Shown: one piece after another, positions 46,176-54,630 of the stretch | Numbering within the stretch: the first letter of the stretch is position 1 | Layout of the letters: each line of letters opens with the position of its first letter | Source: Piscinibacter sp943370595 | Lineage (GTDB): Bacteria > Pseudomonadota > Gammaproteobacteria > Burkholderiales > Burkholderiaceae_C | Direction: 5' to 3' | Assembly (NCBI GenBank): GCA_943370595.1 | Contig: CALRRO020000018.1 | Location: 1-64,000 of the forward strand | Length of the DNA: 64,000 nucleotides | Made by a program: the position numbers and the translations under genes | Notes under the pieces: generated by a model | Seen by the model: only the letters and a program-made list of their open reading frames with translations | Database searches by the model: none | What the model was told of the DNA's origin: nothing

Positions 46176-47366
46176 ATGGCCACCGCCCCGATCACCAGCC
46201 TGCTGGACACCGATCTCTACAAGTTCACGATGTGGCAGACGATGCTGCATCGGCACCCGCAGACGCAGGCCGAGTACCACTTCGTCTGCCGCAACACGCC
46301 GCAGTTCCCGCTCGCCGAACTGCTGCCCGAGGTGAACGAGGCGCTGGACGCGCTGTGCGGCCTGAGCTTCCAGCCGGACGAGCTGGCCTTCGTGCGCAGC
46401 CTTCGCTACATCAAGCCGGACTTCGTCGACTTCCTGCGCATCTTCCGGCTGCAGCGCGACTTCATCCGCGCCTGGACTGATGGCAACGCGCTGCACATCG
46501 TGGCCGAAGGGCCGCAGGTGCACGTGATGTTCTTCGAGATCCACGTGCTGGCGATCGTGCACGAGCTCTACAGCCGGCGGCTGGCTACGTCAGACACGCT
46601 GGACGAAGGCCGCCGCCGCCTGGACGCGAAGATCGAGCGGCTGCGCGGCTTCACCGCCGAGCCGCCGCTGCGTCACTCCTTCGACCTGTTCGATTTCGGC
46701 GTGCGCCGGCGCTTCTCCGGCGCCTGGCAGCGCGAGGTGGTGACGGCCTTCAAGACCTCGCTGCCGGAGCACTTCAAGGGCACCTCCAACGTGCTGCTGG
46801 CGCGCGACCTCGGCCTGGTGCCCATCGGCACGATGGCGCACGAGTACCTGCAGAGCTACCAGGCGCTGGGCTACCGGCTGCGCGACCACCAGAAGGCCGC
46901 CTTCGAGGACTGGGTGCAGGAGTACCGCGGCGACCTGGGCACCGCGCTGACCGACGTGATCGGCATGGACGCCTTCCTGGCCGACTTCGACCTGTACTTC
47001 GCCAAGCTGTTCGACGGCCTGCGCCACGACTCCGGCGACCCGATCGCCTGGGGCGAGAAGGCGCTGGCGCACTACGCTCGCTTGAAGCTCGATGCGCACA
47101 CCAAGCGCCTGGTGTTCTCCGACGGGCTGGACATCGAGCGTGCCATCGCGCTGTACCGCTACTTCGGCGACCGTGCGCAGGTCGGTTTCGGCATCGGCAC
47201 GCACCTGACCAACGACCTCGGCCTGCCCACGCTGAACATCGTGATGAAGCTGGTGCGCTGCAACGGCCAGCCGGTGGCCAAGCTGTCGGACAGCCCGGGC
47301 AAGACGCTGTGCGAGGACGAGACCTTCCTTGCCTACCTGCGGCAGGTGTTCGCAGTGAACACCTAG
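46176..47366 (+). CDS. pncB: Nicotinate phosphoribosyltransferase
   Basis: Converts nicotinate and PRPP to nicotinate mononucleotide. 396 residues, the family length. Motifs: LLDTDLYKFTMWQTMLHRHP, FDLFDFGVRRRFSGAWQREVV, FKGTSNVLLARDLGLVPIGTMAHEYLQSYQAL (with the phosphorylated-type His), and GLRHDSGDPIAWGEKAL. The ATG at 46176 is 8 bases after the nicotinamidase stop. It ends with TAG inside a CTAG shared with the stop of the convergent peptidase gene. Confidence 0.95.
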   Translation: MATAPITSLLDTDLYKFTMWQTMLHRHPQTQAEYHFVCRNTPQFPLAELLPEVNEALDALCGLSFQPDELAFVRSLRYIKPDFVDFLRIFRLQRDFIRAWTDGNALHIVAEGPQVHVMFFEIHVLAIVHELYSRRLATSDTLDEGRRRLDAKIERLRGFTAEPPLRHSFDLFDFGVRRRFSGAWQREVVTAFKTSLPEHFKGTSNVLLARDLGLVPIGTMAHEYLQSYQALGYRLRDHQKAAFEDWVQEYRGDLGTALTDVIGMDAFLADFDLYFAKLFDGLRHDSGDPIAWGEKALAHYARLKLDAHTKRLVFSDGLDIERAIALYRYFGDRAQVGFGIGTHLTNDLGLPTLNIVMKLVRCNGQPVAKLSDSPGKTLCEDETFLAYLRQVFAVNT

Positions 47367-48637
47367 GCCAGCCGCTCGCGCACCCGCTCCGCCGCCAGGC
47401 GCGGCAGCCGGCCGGTGACGGCCACCGCCGGCGGCGTGGCGCGCATCGCCTCGAAGGCCTGCATCACGCGGGCGGCCGAGACACGGCGCAGCCGCGCCAG
47501 CGACTGCGCGCGCGGCCGCACCCGGCCGAGGAACATCAGGTCCAGCGCCGCTTCCTCGACGCGCCGGTAGGGCTGCTCGCTCGATCGCAGCGAGCGGACC
47601 GCGAGCTGGTTGCGCGCGCGCTCCAGGTGCACCGGCTCGACGCCGGCCGCCATCTCGCGCAGCAGCGCACCGACTTCGCTGCAGAACTCGTCGAGCTGTT
47701 CCGGCGAGGTCGAGGCCTCGATGACGAACTGGCCCCAGCGGCCCAGCACGTCGGCCGAACAATGCGTGTGGTACGCGAGGCCCTTGCGCTCGCGGATGCG
47801 GTCGAGCAGCGGCGAACTCATGCCTTCGCCGAGCACCGCCGCCGCCACCGCGCCGACCGGGTCGTCGTCGGTCAGCGAGGCGATCGGCCAGCCGATCACC
47901 ACGTGGGTCTGGCTGCTGCCGACCAGCCGCTTGGTGGCAATGCCGCCCACCCAGGCCGGCTGGCTCAATGGGTTCTCCTGACCACGAGGCAGGTCGCCGA
48001 ACGCCGCCTGGGCAGCCGCCAGCACCGCGCCAGCATCCACTGCACCCGCCACGCCGATCACCACGTTGGCGCCGCTGTACTGGCGCTGCACGTAGGCCAG
48101 CAGGTCGTCGCGCGTGAAGCGCTCGATGTTGGCGCGGCGGCCGATCACCGGCAGCGCCGCCGGGTGCGCGCCGAAGCTCTGCTGGTCGAACAGCTGGAAA
48201 GCGATGGTCAGCGGGTCGTCCTCGTCGTCGGCGATCTCGTGCAGGATCACGCGGCGCTCGCGCTCCAGTTCGTCGGCCGGGAAGGTGCTCTCGCGAACGA
48301 TGTCGCCGAGCATGCGCACGAAGCGCGGTGCGTCGTCGGCCAGGCCGCGCATGTGGAAGGCGGTGTGGTCCTTGTCGGTGTGCGCGTTGACCTCGGCGCC
48401 CAGGCGTTCGGCATCGAGGTTGATGCGCTGGCAGTCGCGTGTGCGCGTGCCCTTGAAGGCCATGTGCTCGACGACATGGCTGATGCCGTTGAGCTTGGCG
48501 CCCTCGTGCGCGCTGCCGGTGCGCACGAACACGCTGACGCTGGCGCTGGCCACGCCGGGCAGGTCGATCAGCAGCACGCGCACGCCGTTGGCCAGCGTGG
48601 CGAGCGAGGTGCCCGCTTCTTCCGTCGGCTTCAGCAT
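47363..48637 (-). CDS. M16 family zinc metallopeptidase (pitrilysin-like)
   Basis: 424 residues with the inverted zinc motif HVVEH at 54-58, and the distal Glu in the region VNAHTDKDHTAFHMRG...ELERERRVILHEIADDEDD. A second non-catalytic M16 half follows (GMSSPLLDRIRERKGLAYHTHCSADVLGRWGQF). No signal peptide, so cytoplasmic processing peptidase. Its start codon shares one base with the stop of the upstream gamma-glutamyltransferase gene (TGATG), and its TAG stop overlaps that of convergent pncB. Confidence 0.92.
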   Translation of the reverse strand: MLKPTEEAGTSLATLANGVRVLLIDLPGVASASVSVFVRTGSAHEGAKLNGISHVVEHMAFKGTRTRDCQRINLDAERLGAEVNAHTDKDHTAFHMRGLADDAPRFVRMLGDIVRESTFPADELERERRVILHEIADDEDDPLTIAFQLFDQQSFGAHPAALPVIGRRANIERFTRDDLLAYVQRQYSGANVVIGVAGAVDAGAVLAAAQAAFGDLPRGQENPLSQPAWVGGIATKRLVGSSQTHVVIGWPIASLTDDDPVGAVAAAVLGEGMSSPLLDRIRERKGLAYHTHCSADVLGRWGQFVIEASTSPEQLDEFCSEVGALLREMAAGVEPVHLERARNQLAVRSLRSSEQPYRRVEEAALDLMFLGRVRPRAQSLARLRRVSAARVMQAFEAMRATPPAVAVTGRLPRLAAERVRERLA

Positions 48638-50244
48638 CAGAACGCCGCCACCGAGCCGTTGCTGCGCGGGTCGAAACCACCGATCAGCAGGCCATCGGGC
48701 TGGCGGATCAGCGCGCCGGCATGGCCGACCGACTCGTCCCAGTCGGCCAGCAGCTCCACGTCGTGACCCATGGCGCGCAGGGCCTCGACGGTGGCGGCCG
48801 GGAAGCGCGATTCGAGCTTCAGGCTGTCGCTGCTCATGCCCCAGGTGCGGCCGAGCAGCCAGCGCGGCAGCTCGATGGCGGCCTGCGGCTCCAGCCCGAA
48901 ACGCTGGATGCGGTTGAAGACGGTGGCCTGCGTCTGCGGCTGGCCATCGCCGCCCATCGTGCCGTAGACCATCAGGCGGCCGTCGTCCAGCCGCGCCAGC
49001 GCCGGGTTGAGCGTGTGGAACGGCCGCTTGCCTGGCTCCAGCCGGTTGATGTGCGCAGGGTCGAGGCTGAAGCTGCAGCCGCGGTTCTGCCAATTCACGC
49101 CCGACTCCGACAGCACCACGCCCGAGCCGAACTCGTGATAGATGCTCTGGATGAACGACACCGCGCGGCCCTGGCCGTCGATCACGCCCATCCACACCGT
49201 GTCGCCGGGGTCGGTGCGCTTGCCCCAGGGCGCGGCGCGCTGCGGGTCGATCTTCGCGGCGAGTTGATCGAGCAGTTCAGCGCGCAGCAGTTCGGGCGGC
49301 GCGATGGTCATGAAGGCCGGGTCGGTCACGTGGCGGTCGCGCAGCGCAAAGGCCTGCTTGGTGGCCTCGACCTGCGCATGCACGAAGGCCGGGCCGAGCG
49401 GGTCGGCGTCCCAGCCCGACAGGCGCTGCATGATGCCCAGGATCATCAGAGAGACCACGCCCTGCGAGGGCGGCGTCATGTTCGCGAGCGTCGCGCCGGG
49501 GATGGCCAGCCTCAGCGGATCGATGCGCCTGGCGTGGTGGGCTGCGAGGTCGTTCGCGGTCAACGGGCTGCCGACGACGGCCAGTTCGGCGGCGAACTGT
49601 TTGGCCAGCGCGCCGCGGTAGAAGTCGTCGGTGCCGTGTTCGGCGATGCGCGAGAGCGTCGCCGCCAGGCGCGGCTGCAGGAATCGGCTGAACGAGGCCG
49701 GCGCGGCGCCGTCGACGAGGAAGGTCTCGGCGAAGCCGGGGATGCCGATCAGTTCGTCACGCTTGGCCGCGGTGGCGGCCCGCTGGCTGTGGGTGACCGG
49801 GATGCCTTCGCGGGCGTACCAGATCGCGTCTTCCAGCAGCCGCGACAGCGGCAGCGTGCCGCCCCACTCGCGCGACAACGCATGCGCCGCGCCCCAGCCC
49901 GACACGGTGCCGGCCACCGTCAGCGCCGCGATGCCGCCGCGGAACGGGATGCTGCCGCGCACGCCGCGCTGCGCGTAGTTGTCGCGGGTGGCCGCCTCCG
50001 CGCTGGCGCCGCTGGCGTCGATGCCGGTCAATCCACTGGAGGGACCGTTCGGCCCGCCGATGACCCAGAAGCCGTCGCCACCGATCGAGTTCATGTGCGG
50101 ATAGACGACGGCGATGCTCGCGGCGGCGGCGATCATCGCCTCGAGCGCGTTGCCGCCTTCGCGCAGCACGCGCAAGGCGGCATCGGAGGCCAGGCTGTGC
50201 GGCGCGACGGCGATGCCGCGGCGGCCGAGGAAGGAGTGGGTCAT
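48637..50244 (-). CDS. Gamma-glutamyltransferase family protein (Ntn hydrolase)
   Basis: 535-residue GGT-family proenzyme. Seen: VAPHSLASDAALRVLREGGNALEAMIAAAASIAVVYPHMNSIGGDGFW at the N-terminus, the autocleavage region PGDTVWMGVIDGQGRAVSFIQSIYHEFGSGVV with a candidate nucleophile Thr, and NPALARLDDGRLMVYGTMGGDGQPQTQATVF. No signal peptide is visible, so it is probably cytoplasmic and closer to YwrD-like or acylase members than to periplasmic GGT. The start at 50244 drops 22 Arg-rich residues of the longer frame. Confidence 0.9.
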   Translation of the reverse strand: MTHSFLGRRGIAVAPHSLASDAALRVLREGGNALEAMIAAAASIAVVYPHMNSIGGDGFWVIGGPNGPSSGLTGIDASGASAEAATRDNYAQRGVRGSIPFRGGIAALTVAGTVSGWGAAHALSREWGGTLPLSRLLEDAIWYAREGIPVTHSQRAATAAKRDELIGIPGFAETFLVDGAAPASFSRFLQPRLAATLSRIAEHGTDDFYRGALAKQFAAELAVVGSPLTANDLAAHHARRIDPLRLAIPGATLANMTPPSQGVVSLMILGIMQRLSGWDADPLGPAFVHAQVEATKQAFALRDRHVTDPAFMTIAPPELLRAELLDQLAAKIDPQRAAPWGKRTDPGDTVWMGVIDGQGRAVSFIQSIYHEFGSGVVLSESGVNWQNRGCSFSLDPAHINRLEPGKRPFHTLNPALARLDDGRLMVYGTMGGDGQPQTQATVFNRIQRFGLEPQAAIELPRWLLGRTWGMSSDSLKLESRFPAATVEALRAMGHDVELLADWDESVGHAGALIRQPDGLLIGGFDPRSNGSVAAF

Positions 50245-50260
50245 GGACTGCGGTGGAGGT

Positions 50261-51223
50261 TCAGGGGCTGGCCGCCGGTCGGCGGCCCGACATCTTGCCA
50301 GCCCCGCCATCCCCTTGCGGCACGGGCCGGTTCGCCGACCACAGCGCCAGCCCCATCAGCAGCATGCCGATCGTCTGCACCACGCTGAGCGTGCGCCCGT
50401 ACACGAGCAGGTCGACCAGCACCGCCGCGCCCGGGTAGACGAACTGCAGCACCGCGATGCGCGCCGTCGGCAGCCGCGCCATGCCGGCGTAGAGCAGCAC
50501 ATAGGCCAGCCCGGTGTGCAGCACGCCGAGGCCGACCAGCCAGCCCCAGGCCGGCCCGAGTGGCGGCCAGCCGTTCAGCCACGGCCACCAGGCCAGCAGC
50601 ACCGCGCCGACGCCGCATTGCCAGGTCGTGAAGGCATAGGAACCGGCGCCTTGCGCGGCCTTGGCCAGCAGCGTCACCACGGCATAGCTCAGCGAGCCGA
50701 CCAGGCACAGCAGCAGGCCGAGCAGGTGGCGCCGGTCGATCGCCGTCGCGCCGCCGTCGAACACGCCGCTGGCCAGGGCCAGCCCGAGCAGCGCCACCAC
50801 CACGGCGGCGAGTTGCCGCGGCGAGACCCGCTCACGCCACCACCAGGCGCCGATCAGCAGCACCCAGACCGGCTGCACGTGCACGACCACGGTGGCGACG
50901 CCGATCGAGGTGAGTTCGATGGCGGCAAAGAACGTCGCCCAGTTGAACACCACCAGCACGCCGGCGGCGAAGGCGGCAGCGAGCAGCCGTCCACGCAGGC
51001 GCAGTTCGCGCAGCCGCCCGGTCGCCGCGCCCCACACCAGCAGCGCCAGCAGCCCGAAGGCACAGCGGAACCACACCGCCGTCAGTGGCGCAACGCCGGC
51101 CTCCTCGACGAAGACCCCCAGGGTGCCGAGCAGCGCGCCGCCGGCAATCATCAGCCACAGGCCCTGGGCGGTACGGGCAGGTTCGCGGGCGGGATCGGCA
51201 GCGGCGGCGTTCTCGGGGTTCAT
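50261..51223 (-). CDS. EamA/DMT family transporter
   Basis: Inner-membrane drug/metabolite transporter of 320 residues with ten hydrophobic segments in two EamA repeats (LWLMIAGGALLGTLGVFVEEAGVAPLTAVWFRCAFGLLALLVWG and LLGLLLCLVGSLSYAVVTLLAKAA). The C-terminus is a short Gly/Arg-rich tail. The LysR gene diverges from it, the usual layout of a regulated exporter. Transported compound unknown. The stop is 16 bp before the gamma-glutamyltransferase start. Confidence 0.9.
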   Translation of the reverse strand: MNPENAAAADPAREPARTAQGLWLMIAGGALLGTLGVFVEEAGVAPLTAVWFRCAFGLLALLVWGAATGRLRELRLRGRLLAAAFAAGVLVVFNWATFFAAIELTSIGVATVVVHVQPVWVLLIGAWWWRERVSPRQLAAVVVALLGLALASGVFDGGATAIDRRHLLGLLLCLVGSLSYAVVTLLAKAAQGAGSYAFTTWQCGVGAVLLAWWPWLNGWPPLGPAWGWLVGLGVLHTGLAYVLLYAGMARLPTARIAVLQFVYPGAAVLVDLLVYGRTLSVVQTIGMLLMGLALWSANRPVPQGDGGAGKMSGRRPAASP

Positions 51224-51282
51224 GGCCGGCATCGTGTCCGCGACGCCTGCGTCAGAAAAGCGGAACTTTGTCGGGTCTACCA

Positions 51283-51295
51283 TTCGGAAATCGAA
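51283..51295. promoter_or_regulatory. Candidate LysR site TTCG-N5-CGAA
   Basis: TTCGGAAATCGAA is an interrupted palindrome in the 91-bp divergent gap, 19 bp before the LysR start. It fits the general T-N11-A rule for LysR-type operators. Confidence 0.45.
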
Positions 51296-51314
51296 CGACT
51301 GGGAGACGGCCGCC

Positions 51315-52169
51315 ATGCAGGACCTGAAACTCGACTGGCTGCGCGCTTTCGTCGCCGTGGTCGACGCCGGCTCGCTGGCGGCGGCGGCGCCGCGCCTGCA
51401 CCGCTCGGCCTCGGCGGTCAGCATGCAGCTGCTGAAGCTGGAGCAGGCGGCCGGCCAGCCGGTGCTGCTGCGCGGGCCGCGCCACCTGGCGCTGACGCCG
51501 ACCGGTGCCGAGCTGCTCGGCTACGCCCGCCGAATGCTCGAGCTGCACGGCGAGGCGCTGACCGCCCTGCACGGCCCGCAGCTCAGCGGCCGCGTGCGCC
51601 TGGGCGTGCCCGACGACTACGCCGCGAGCTACCTGACGCCGGTGCTGCGCAGCTTCGCCGGCCGACATGCGGGTGTCGAGATCGAACTCGACTGCGAACA
51701 GTCGACCTCGCTGATCCCGCGCGTGCAGCGTGGCGAGCTGGATCTCGCGCTGGTGTCGCGCGACCGACCGAACCGCGGCACGCTGCTGTTCGAGGAGCCT
51801 CTGGTGTGGGTCGGCGCACCGCAGCACGAGGCCTGGCGGCGCGACCCGCTGCCCGTGGCTGTCTACGAAGCCGGCAGCCTGGCGCGGCGCGAGGCGCTGG
51901 CGGCGCTGGCCGCCCAGCGGCGCACCTACCGGGTCGTCTACAACAGCTCCAGCCTGGCCGGGCAGATCGCCGCGGTCGACAGCGGCATCGCGGTGGCGGT
52001 GCTGACGCGCTGCAGCGTCCCCCCCGGCCTGCTGGTGCTGCAGGACAAGCACGGCCTGCCGGCGCTGGGCACGATGGAGGTGGCGGTGCTGCGCAGCAAG
52101 GCCTCGGCCCATTCGGCCGCGGTGGACGCGCTGCACCAGGAAACGTTGCGCACGCTGCGGCGCCTATGA
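51315..52169 (+). CDS. LysR family transcriptional regulator
   Basis: 284 residues. N-terminal HTH (LDWLRAFVAVVDAGSLAAAAPRLHRSASAVSMQLLKLEQAAGQPVLLRGPRHLALTPTG) and a C-terminal periplasmic-binding-like effector domain from about residue 90. It diverges from the EamA exporter gene, its likely target. GGGAG lies 9 bases before the ATG at 51315. The effector is unknown. Confidence 0.93.
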   Translation: MQDLKLDWLRAFVAVVDAGSLAAAAPRLHRSASAVSMQLLKLEQAAGQPVLLRGPRHLALTPTGAELLGYARRMLELHGEALTALHGPQLSGRVRLGVPDDYAASYLTPVLRSFAGRHAGVEIELDCEQSTSLIPRVQRGELDLALVSRDRPNRGTLLFEEPLVWVGAPQHEAWRRDPLPVAVYEAGSLARREALAALAAQRRTYRVVYNSSSLAGQIAAVDSGIAVAVLTRCSVPPGLLVLQDKHGLPALGTMEVAVLRSKASAHSAAVDALHQETLRTLRRL

Positions 52170-52176
52170 TCGGCTG

Positions 52177-52980
52177 ATGCCACCGCTGACCTCCCCGCAG
52201 GACACCGCCGCCGACCTGGCCCGCGGCGGCTGGCAGTGGCTCGCCGGCTGGTGGCGCACCATCCACCTGGCTGCACTGCTCAGCGTCCTCGCGCTGTCGC
52301 CGTCGAGCTATCGCGCCGACAGCCGCCGCGCGATGGCCAGGCACCTCTACCTCGGCACGTCGCAGTCGCTGCCCTGGTTCACGCTGCTGAGCCTGTTGAT
52401 CAGCATCGTGGTGATCCGCATCGTGCTGGTCACCGCACTGAGCTACGGCCTGACGCAGTACGCGCTCGAGATGGTGGTGCGCGTGCTGGTGCTCGAGCTG
52501 ATCCCGCTGGCCGCGGCGCTGTTCGCCGCGCTGCGCTGCACGATGCCGCTGGCGGCGCAGGTCGCCACGCTGCGCAGCAGCGGCGGCTGGGACGCCCTCG
52601 CCCGCGAGGGCATCGACCCGATGCGCCACGAGGTGCTGCCGCGCGTCGTCGCCGGTTCGTTCTGCGCGCTGATGCTCGCGGCGGTGAGTTGCGTGGTGAC
52701 GCTGGTGGTGGCCTACCTGTCGGTCTATGGCCTGACCGCCGCCGGCTTCGCCGCCTACACGCACACCGTGGGCCAGGTGTTCTCGCCGGCGGTGTCGCTG
52801 ATCTTCGCGCTGAAGATCCTGCTGCTGGGCCTGACCGTTTCGCTGATGCCGATCGCCTCGGTGCTCGACGCGGTGCCGCGGCGCCGCCCCAACACCAGCG
52901 CCGAGCTGCAGGCGCTGATCCGCATGTTCATGGTCATCGTGATCATCGAGGCCGCCTCGCTGGTCGGCAACTACGCCTGA
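52177..52980 (+). CDS. MlaE/YrbE-type ABC transporter permease
   Basis: 267-residue inner-membrane permease of the Mla lipid-transport family with five or six hydrophobic segments. Features: SLPWFTLLSLLISIVVIRIVLVTALSYGLTQYALEMVVRVLVLELIPLAAALFAALRC, then GIDPMRHEVLPRVVAGSFCALMLAAVSCVVTLVVAYLSVYGL, matching the MlaE helix that contacts the ATPase. It starts 7 bp after the LysR gene and 4 bp before the MCE gene. No ATP-binding MlaF is adjacent. Confidence 0.88.
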   Translation: MPPLTSPQDTAADLARGGWQWLAGWWRTIHLAALLSVLALSPSSYRADSRRAMARHLYLGTSQSLPWFTLLSLLISIVVIRIVLVTALSYGLTQYALEMVVRVLVLELIPLAAALFAALRCTMPLAAQVATLRSSGGWDALAREGIDPMRHEVLPRVVAGSFCALMLAAVSCVVTLVVAYLSVYGLTAAGFAAYTHTVGQVFSPAVSLIFALKILLLGLTVSLMPIASVLDAVPRRRPNTSAELQALIRMFMVIVIIEAASLVGNYA

Positions 52981-52984
52981 CGCC

Positions 52985-53944
52985 GTGAAGGACACACCCG
53001 ACAAGTCCCCCGACAACCTGGAGTTCAAGGCCGCGCTGCTGCTCGGCCTGTTCGTCGCGCTGGTGGCGGCGACGGTGCTGTACGTGCTCTATGCGCGCGG
53101 CACCTTCGAGACCACGCAGCGCCTGGTGCTGGTGGCCGACGACTCCGAGGGCGTGCGCGTCGGCATGGACCTGAGCTTCTCCGGCTTCCCGATCGGCCGC
53201 GTGCGCGCGATCGAGCTGGCAGCGGACGGGAGCGCGCGCATCCTGATCGACGTGCCGACGAAGGACGCGCGCTGGCTGCGCGAGAGCAGCGTGTTCACGC
53301 TGGCGCGCAGCCTGGTCGGCGGTGCCAGCCTGAAGGCCTACAGCGGCGTGCTGACCGACCCGCCGCTGGCCGATGGCGCCGAACGCCGCGTGCTGGTGGG
53401 CGACGCCACGGCCGAGCTGCCGCGGCTGGTGTCGGAAGTGCGCACGCTGGTGCAGAACCTGACGCGGCTGACCGGGCCCGATTCGGCACTGGCGATGAGC
53501 CTTTCCAACGTGCAGACGCTGACCGGCCAGGTGGCTGAGCGCGCCAGCGGGCCGCGCGGGGCCGCAGGCCTGGTGCTCGGCGATGCCGATGCGAAGAAGA
53601 TCGGCACCGCGCTCGACCGCGTCAACACGCTGCTGGCCCGCATCGACGGCATGACCGCCAAGGCCGACGCGCAGCTGCTCGGCCCGCAGGGCGTGGTCGG
53701 CGAAAGCCGCGCGACCATCGTGCAGCTCAATGGGCTGCTCGGCGATGCGCGCGAGACGCTGAAGAAGGTCGACGCGCTGCTCGGCGAGGCGCAGGCGGTG
53801 GCTGGCAACGTGCGCGGCGCCACCAAGGACCTGGACGCACTGCGCGGCGAGGTCGACGCGACGATGAAGAAGGTCGAGCAGCTGGTCGACGAAGTCAACC
53901 GCAAGTGGCCGTTCAAGCGCGACACGGAGTTGAAGCTCAAATGA
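52985..53944 (+). CDS. MCE (MlaD-like) substrate-binding protein
   Basis: 319 residues: one N-terminal TM anchor (FKAALLLGLFVALVAATVLYVLYARG), a single MCE domain (TQRLVLVADDSEGVRVGMDLSFSGFPIGRVRAIELAADGSARILIDVP), then a long helical region (about 150-310) with repeated coiled-coil turns. Likely periplasmic and hexameric, binding lipid between the two membranes. It is longer than E. coli MlaD (183 residues), nearer to PqiB or plant-type MCE proteins in having a helical needle. Start is GTG at 52985. It overlaps the lipoprotein gene by ATGA. Confidence 0.88.
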   Translation: MKDTPDKSPDNLEFKAALLLGLFVALVAATVLYVLYARGTFETTQRLVLVADDSEGVRVGMDLSFSGFPIGRVRAIELAADGSARILIDVPTKDARWLRESSVFTLARSLVGGASLKAYSGVLTDPPLADGAERRVLVGDATAELPRLVSEVRTLVQNLTRLTGPDSALAMSLSNVQTLTGQVAERASGPRGAAGLVLGDADAKKIGTALDRVNTLLARIDGMTAKADAQLLGPQGVVGESRATIVQLNGLLGDARETLKKVDALLGEAQAVAGNVRGATKDLDALRGEVDATMKKVEQLVDEVNRKWPFKRDTELKLK

Positions 53945-54600
53945 ACCGAGCGGCACACCTCGCGTGGTTCGGCCTCGTGCTGGCCGCCTGCACCAGCGGC
54001 CCGCTGCCGCCGGACTGGCAGCTGCAGGCCAAGCCGGCCATCGAGTCGGCGCTGAAGGCCGAGCTGGAAGGCGATGCACGCACCGCCGAGCGCGAGTTCG
54101 AGCGAGGCCGCGCACTGGTGGCCCGCACCGGGCAGCCGGCGCTGGTGGCGCGGGTCGAGCTGATGCGCTGCGCAGCGCGTGCGGCCAGCCTGGACGTCAC
54201 GCCCTGCGAGGGCTTCGAGCGCTGGCGCGCGGAAGCGGCGCCGGCCGAGGCGGCCTATGCCGACCACCTCGCCGGCCGGCCGCTGGCCCAGGACAGGATC
54301 GCACTGCTGCCACCCGCGCAACGCGGTGCCGCAGCGGCGATCTCCTCGCGCAGTGCGACCTCGCTGCGTGACATCGAAAACCCGCAGTCGCGGCTGATTG
54401 CTGCCGCGCTGTTGTTCCGTGCCGGCCTGGCCGATGCCGCGACGATCACGCTGGCCGCAGACACCGCCTCGGAACAGGGCTGGCGCAAGCCGCTGCTGGC
54501 CTGGCTGGGCGTGCTGGCCTTGCGGGCCGAACGCGCTGGCGATGCCGCCGCGGCGGCGCAGCTGCGCCGTCGCATCGAGCTGGTGTCGGGCGCGCGCTGA
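53941..54600 (+). CDS. Lipoprotein of the Mla-like cluster
   Basis: 219-residue lipoprotein with lipobox VLAAC (lipidated Cys17) and an otherwise helical, Ala/Arg-rich, TPR-like body (AELEGDARTAEREFERGRALVARTGQPALVARVELMRCAARAA). It is coupled to the MCE gene by ATGA. By position it could be the outer-membrane-facing partner, like PqiC or MlaA in other MCE systems, but it does not resemble them at sequence level. Function inferred from context only. Confidence 0.75.
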   Translation: MNRAAHLAWFGLVLAACTSGPLPPDWQLQAKPAIESALKAELEGDARTAEREFERGRALVARTGQPALVARVELMRCAARAASLDVTPCEGFERWRAEAAPAEAAYADHLAGRPLAQDRIALLPPAQRGAAAAISSRSATSLRDIENPQSRLIAAALLFRAGLADAATITLAADTASEQGWRKPLLAWLGVLALRAERAGDAAAAAQLRRRIELVSGAR

Positions 54601-54630
54601 GGGTGCAATCGGCGCCGGCCGGGTCGGCCT

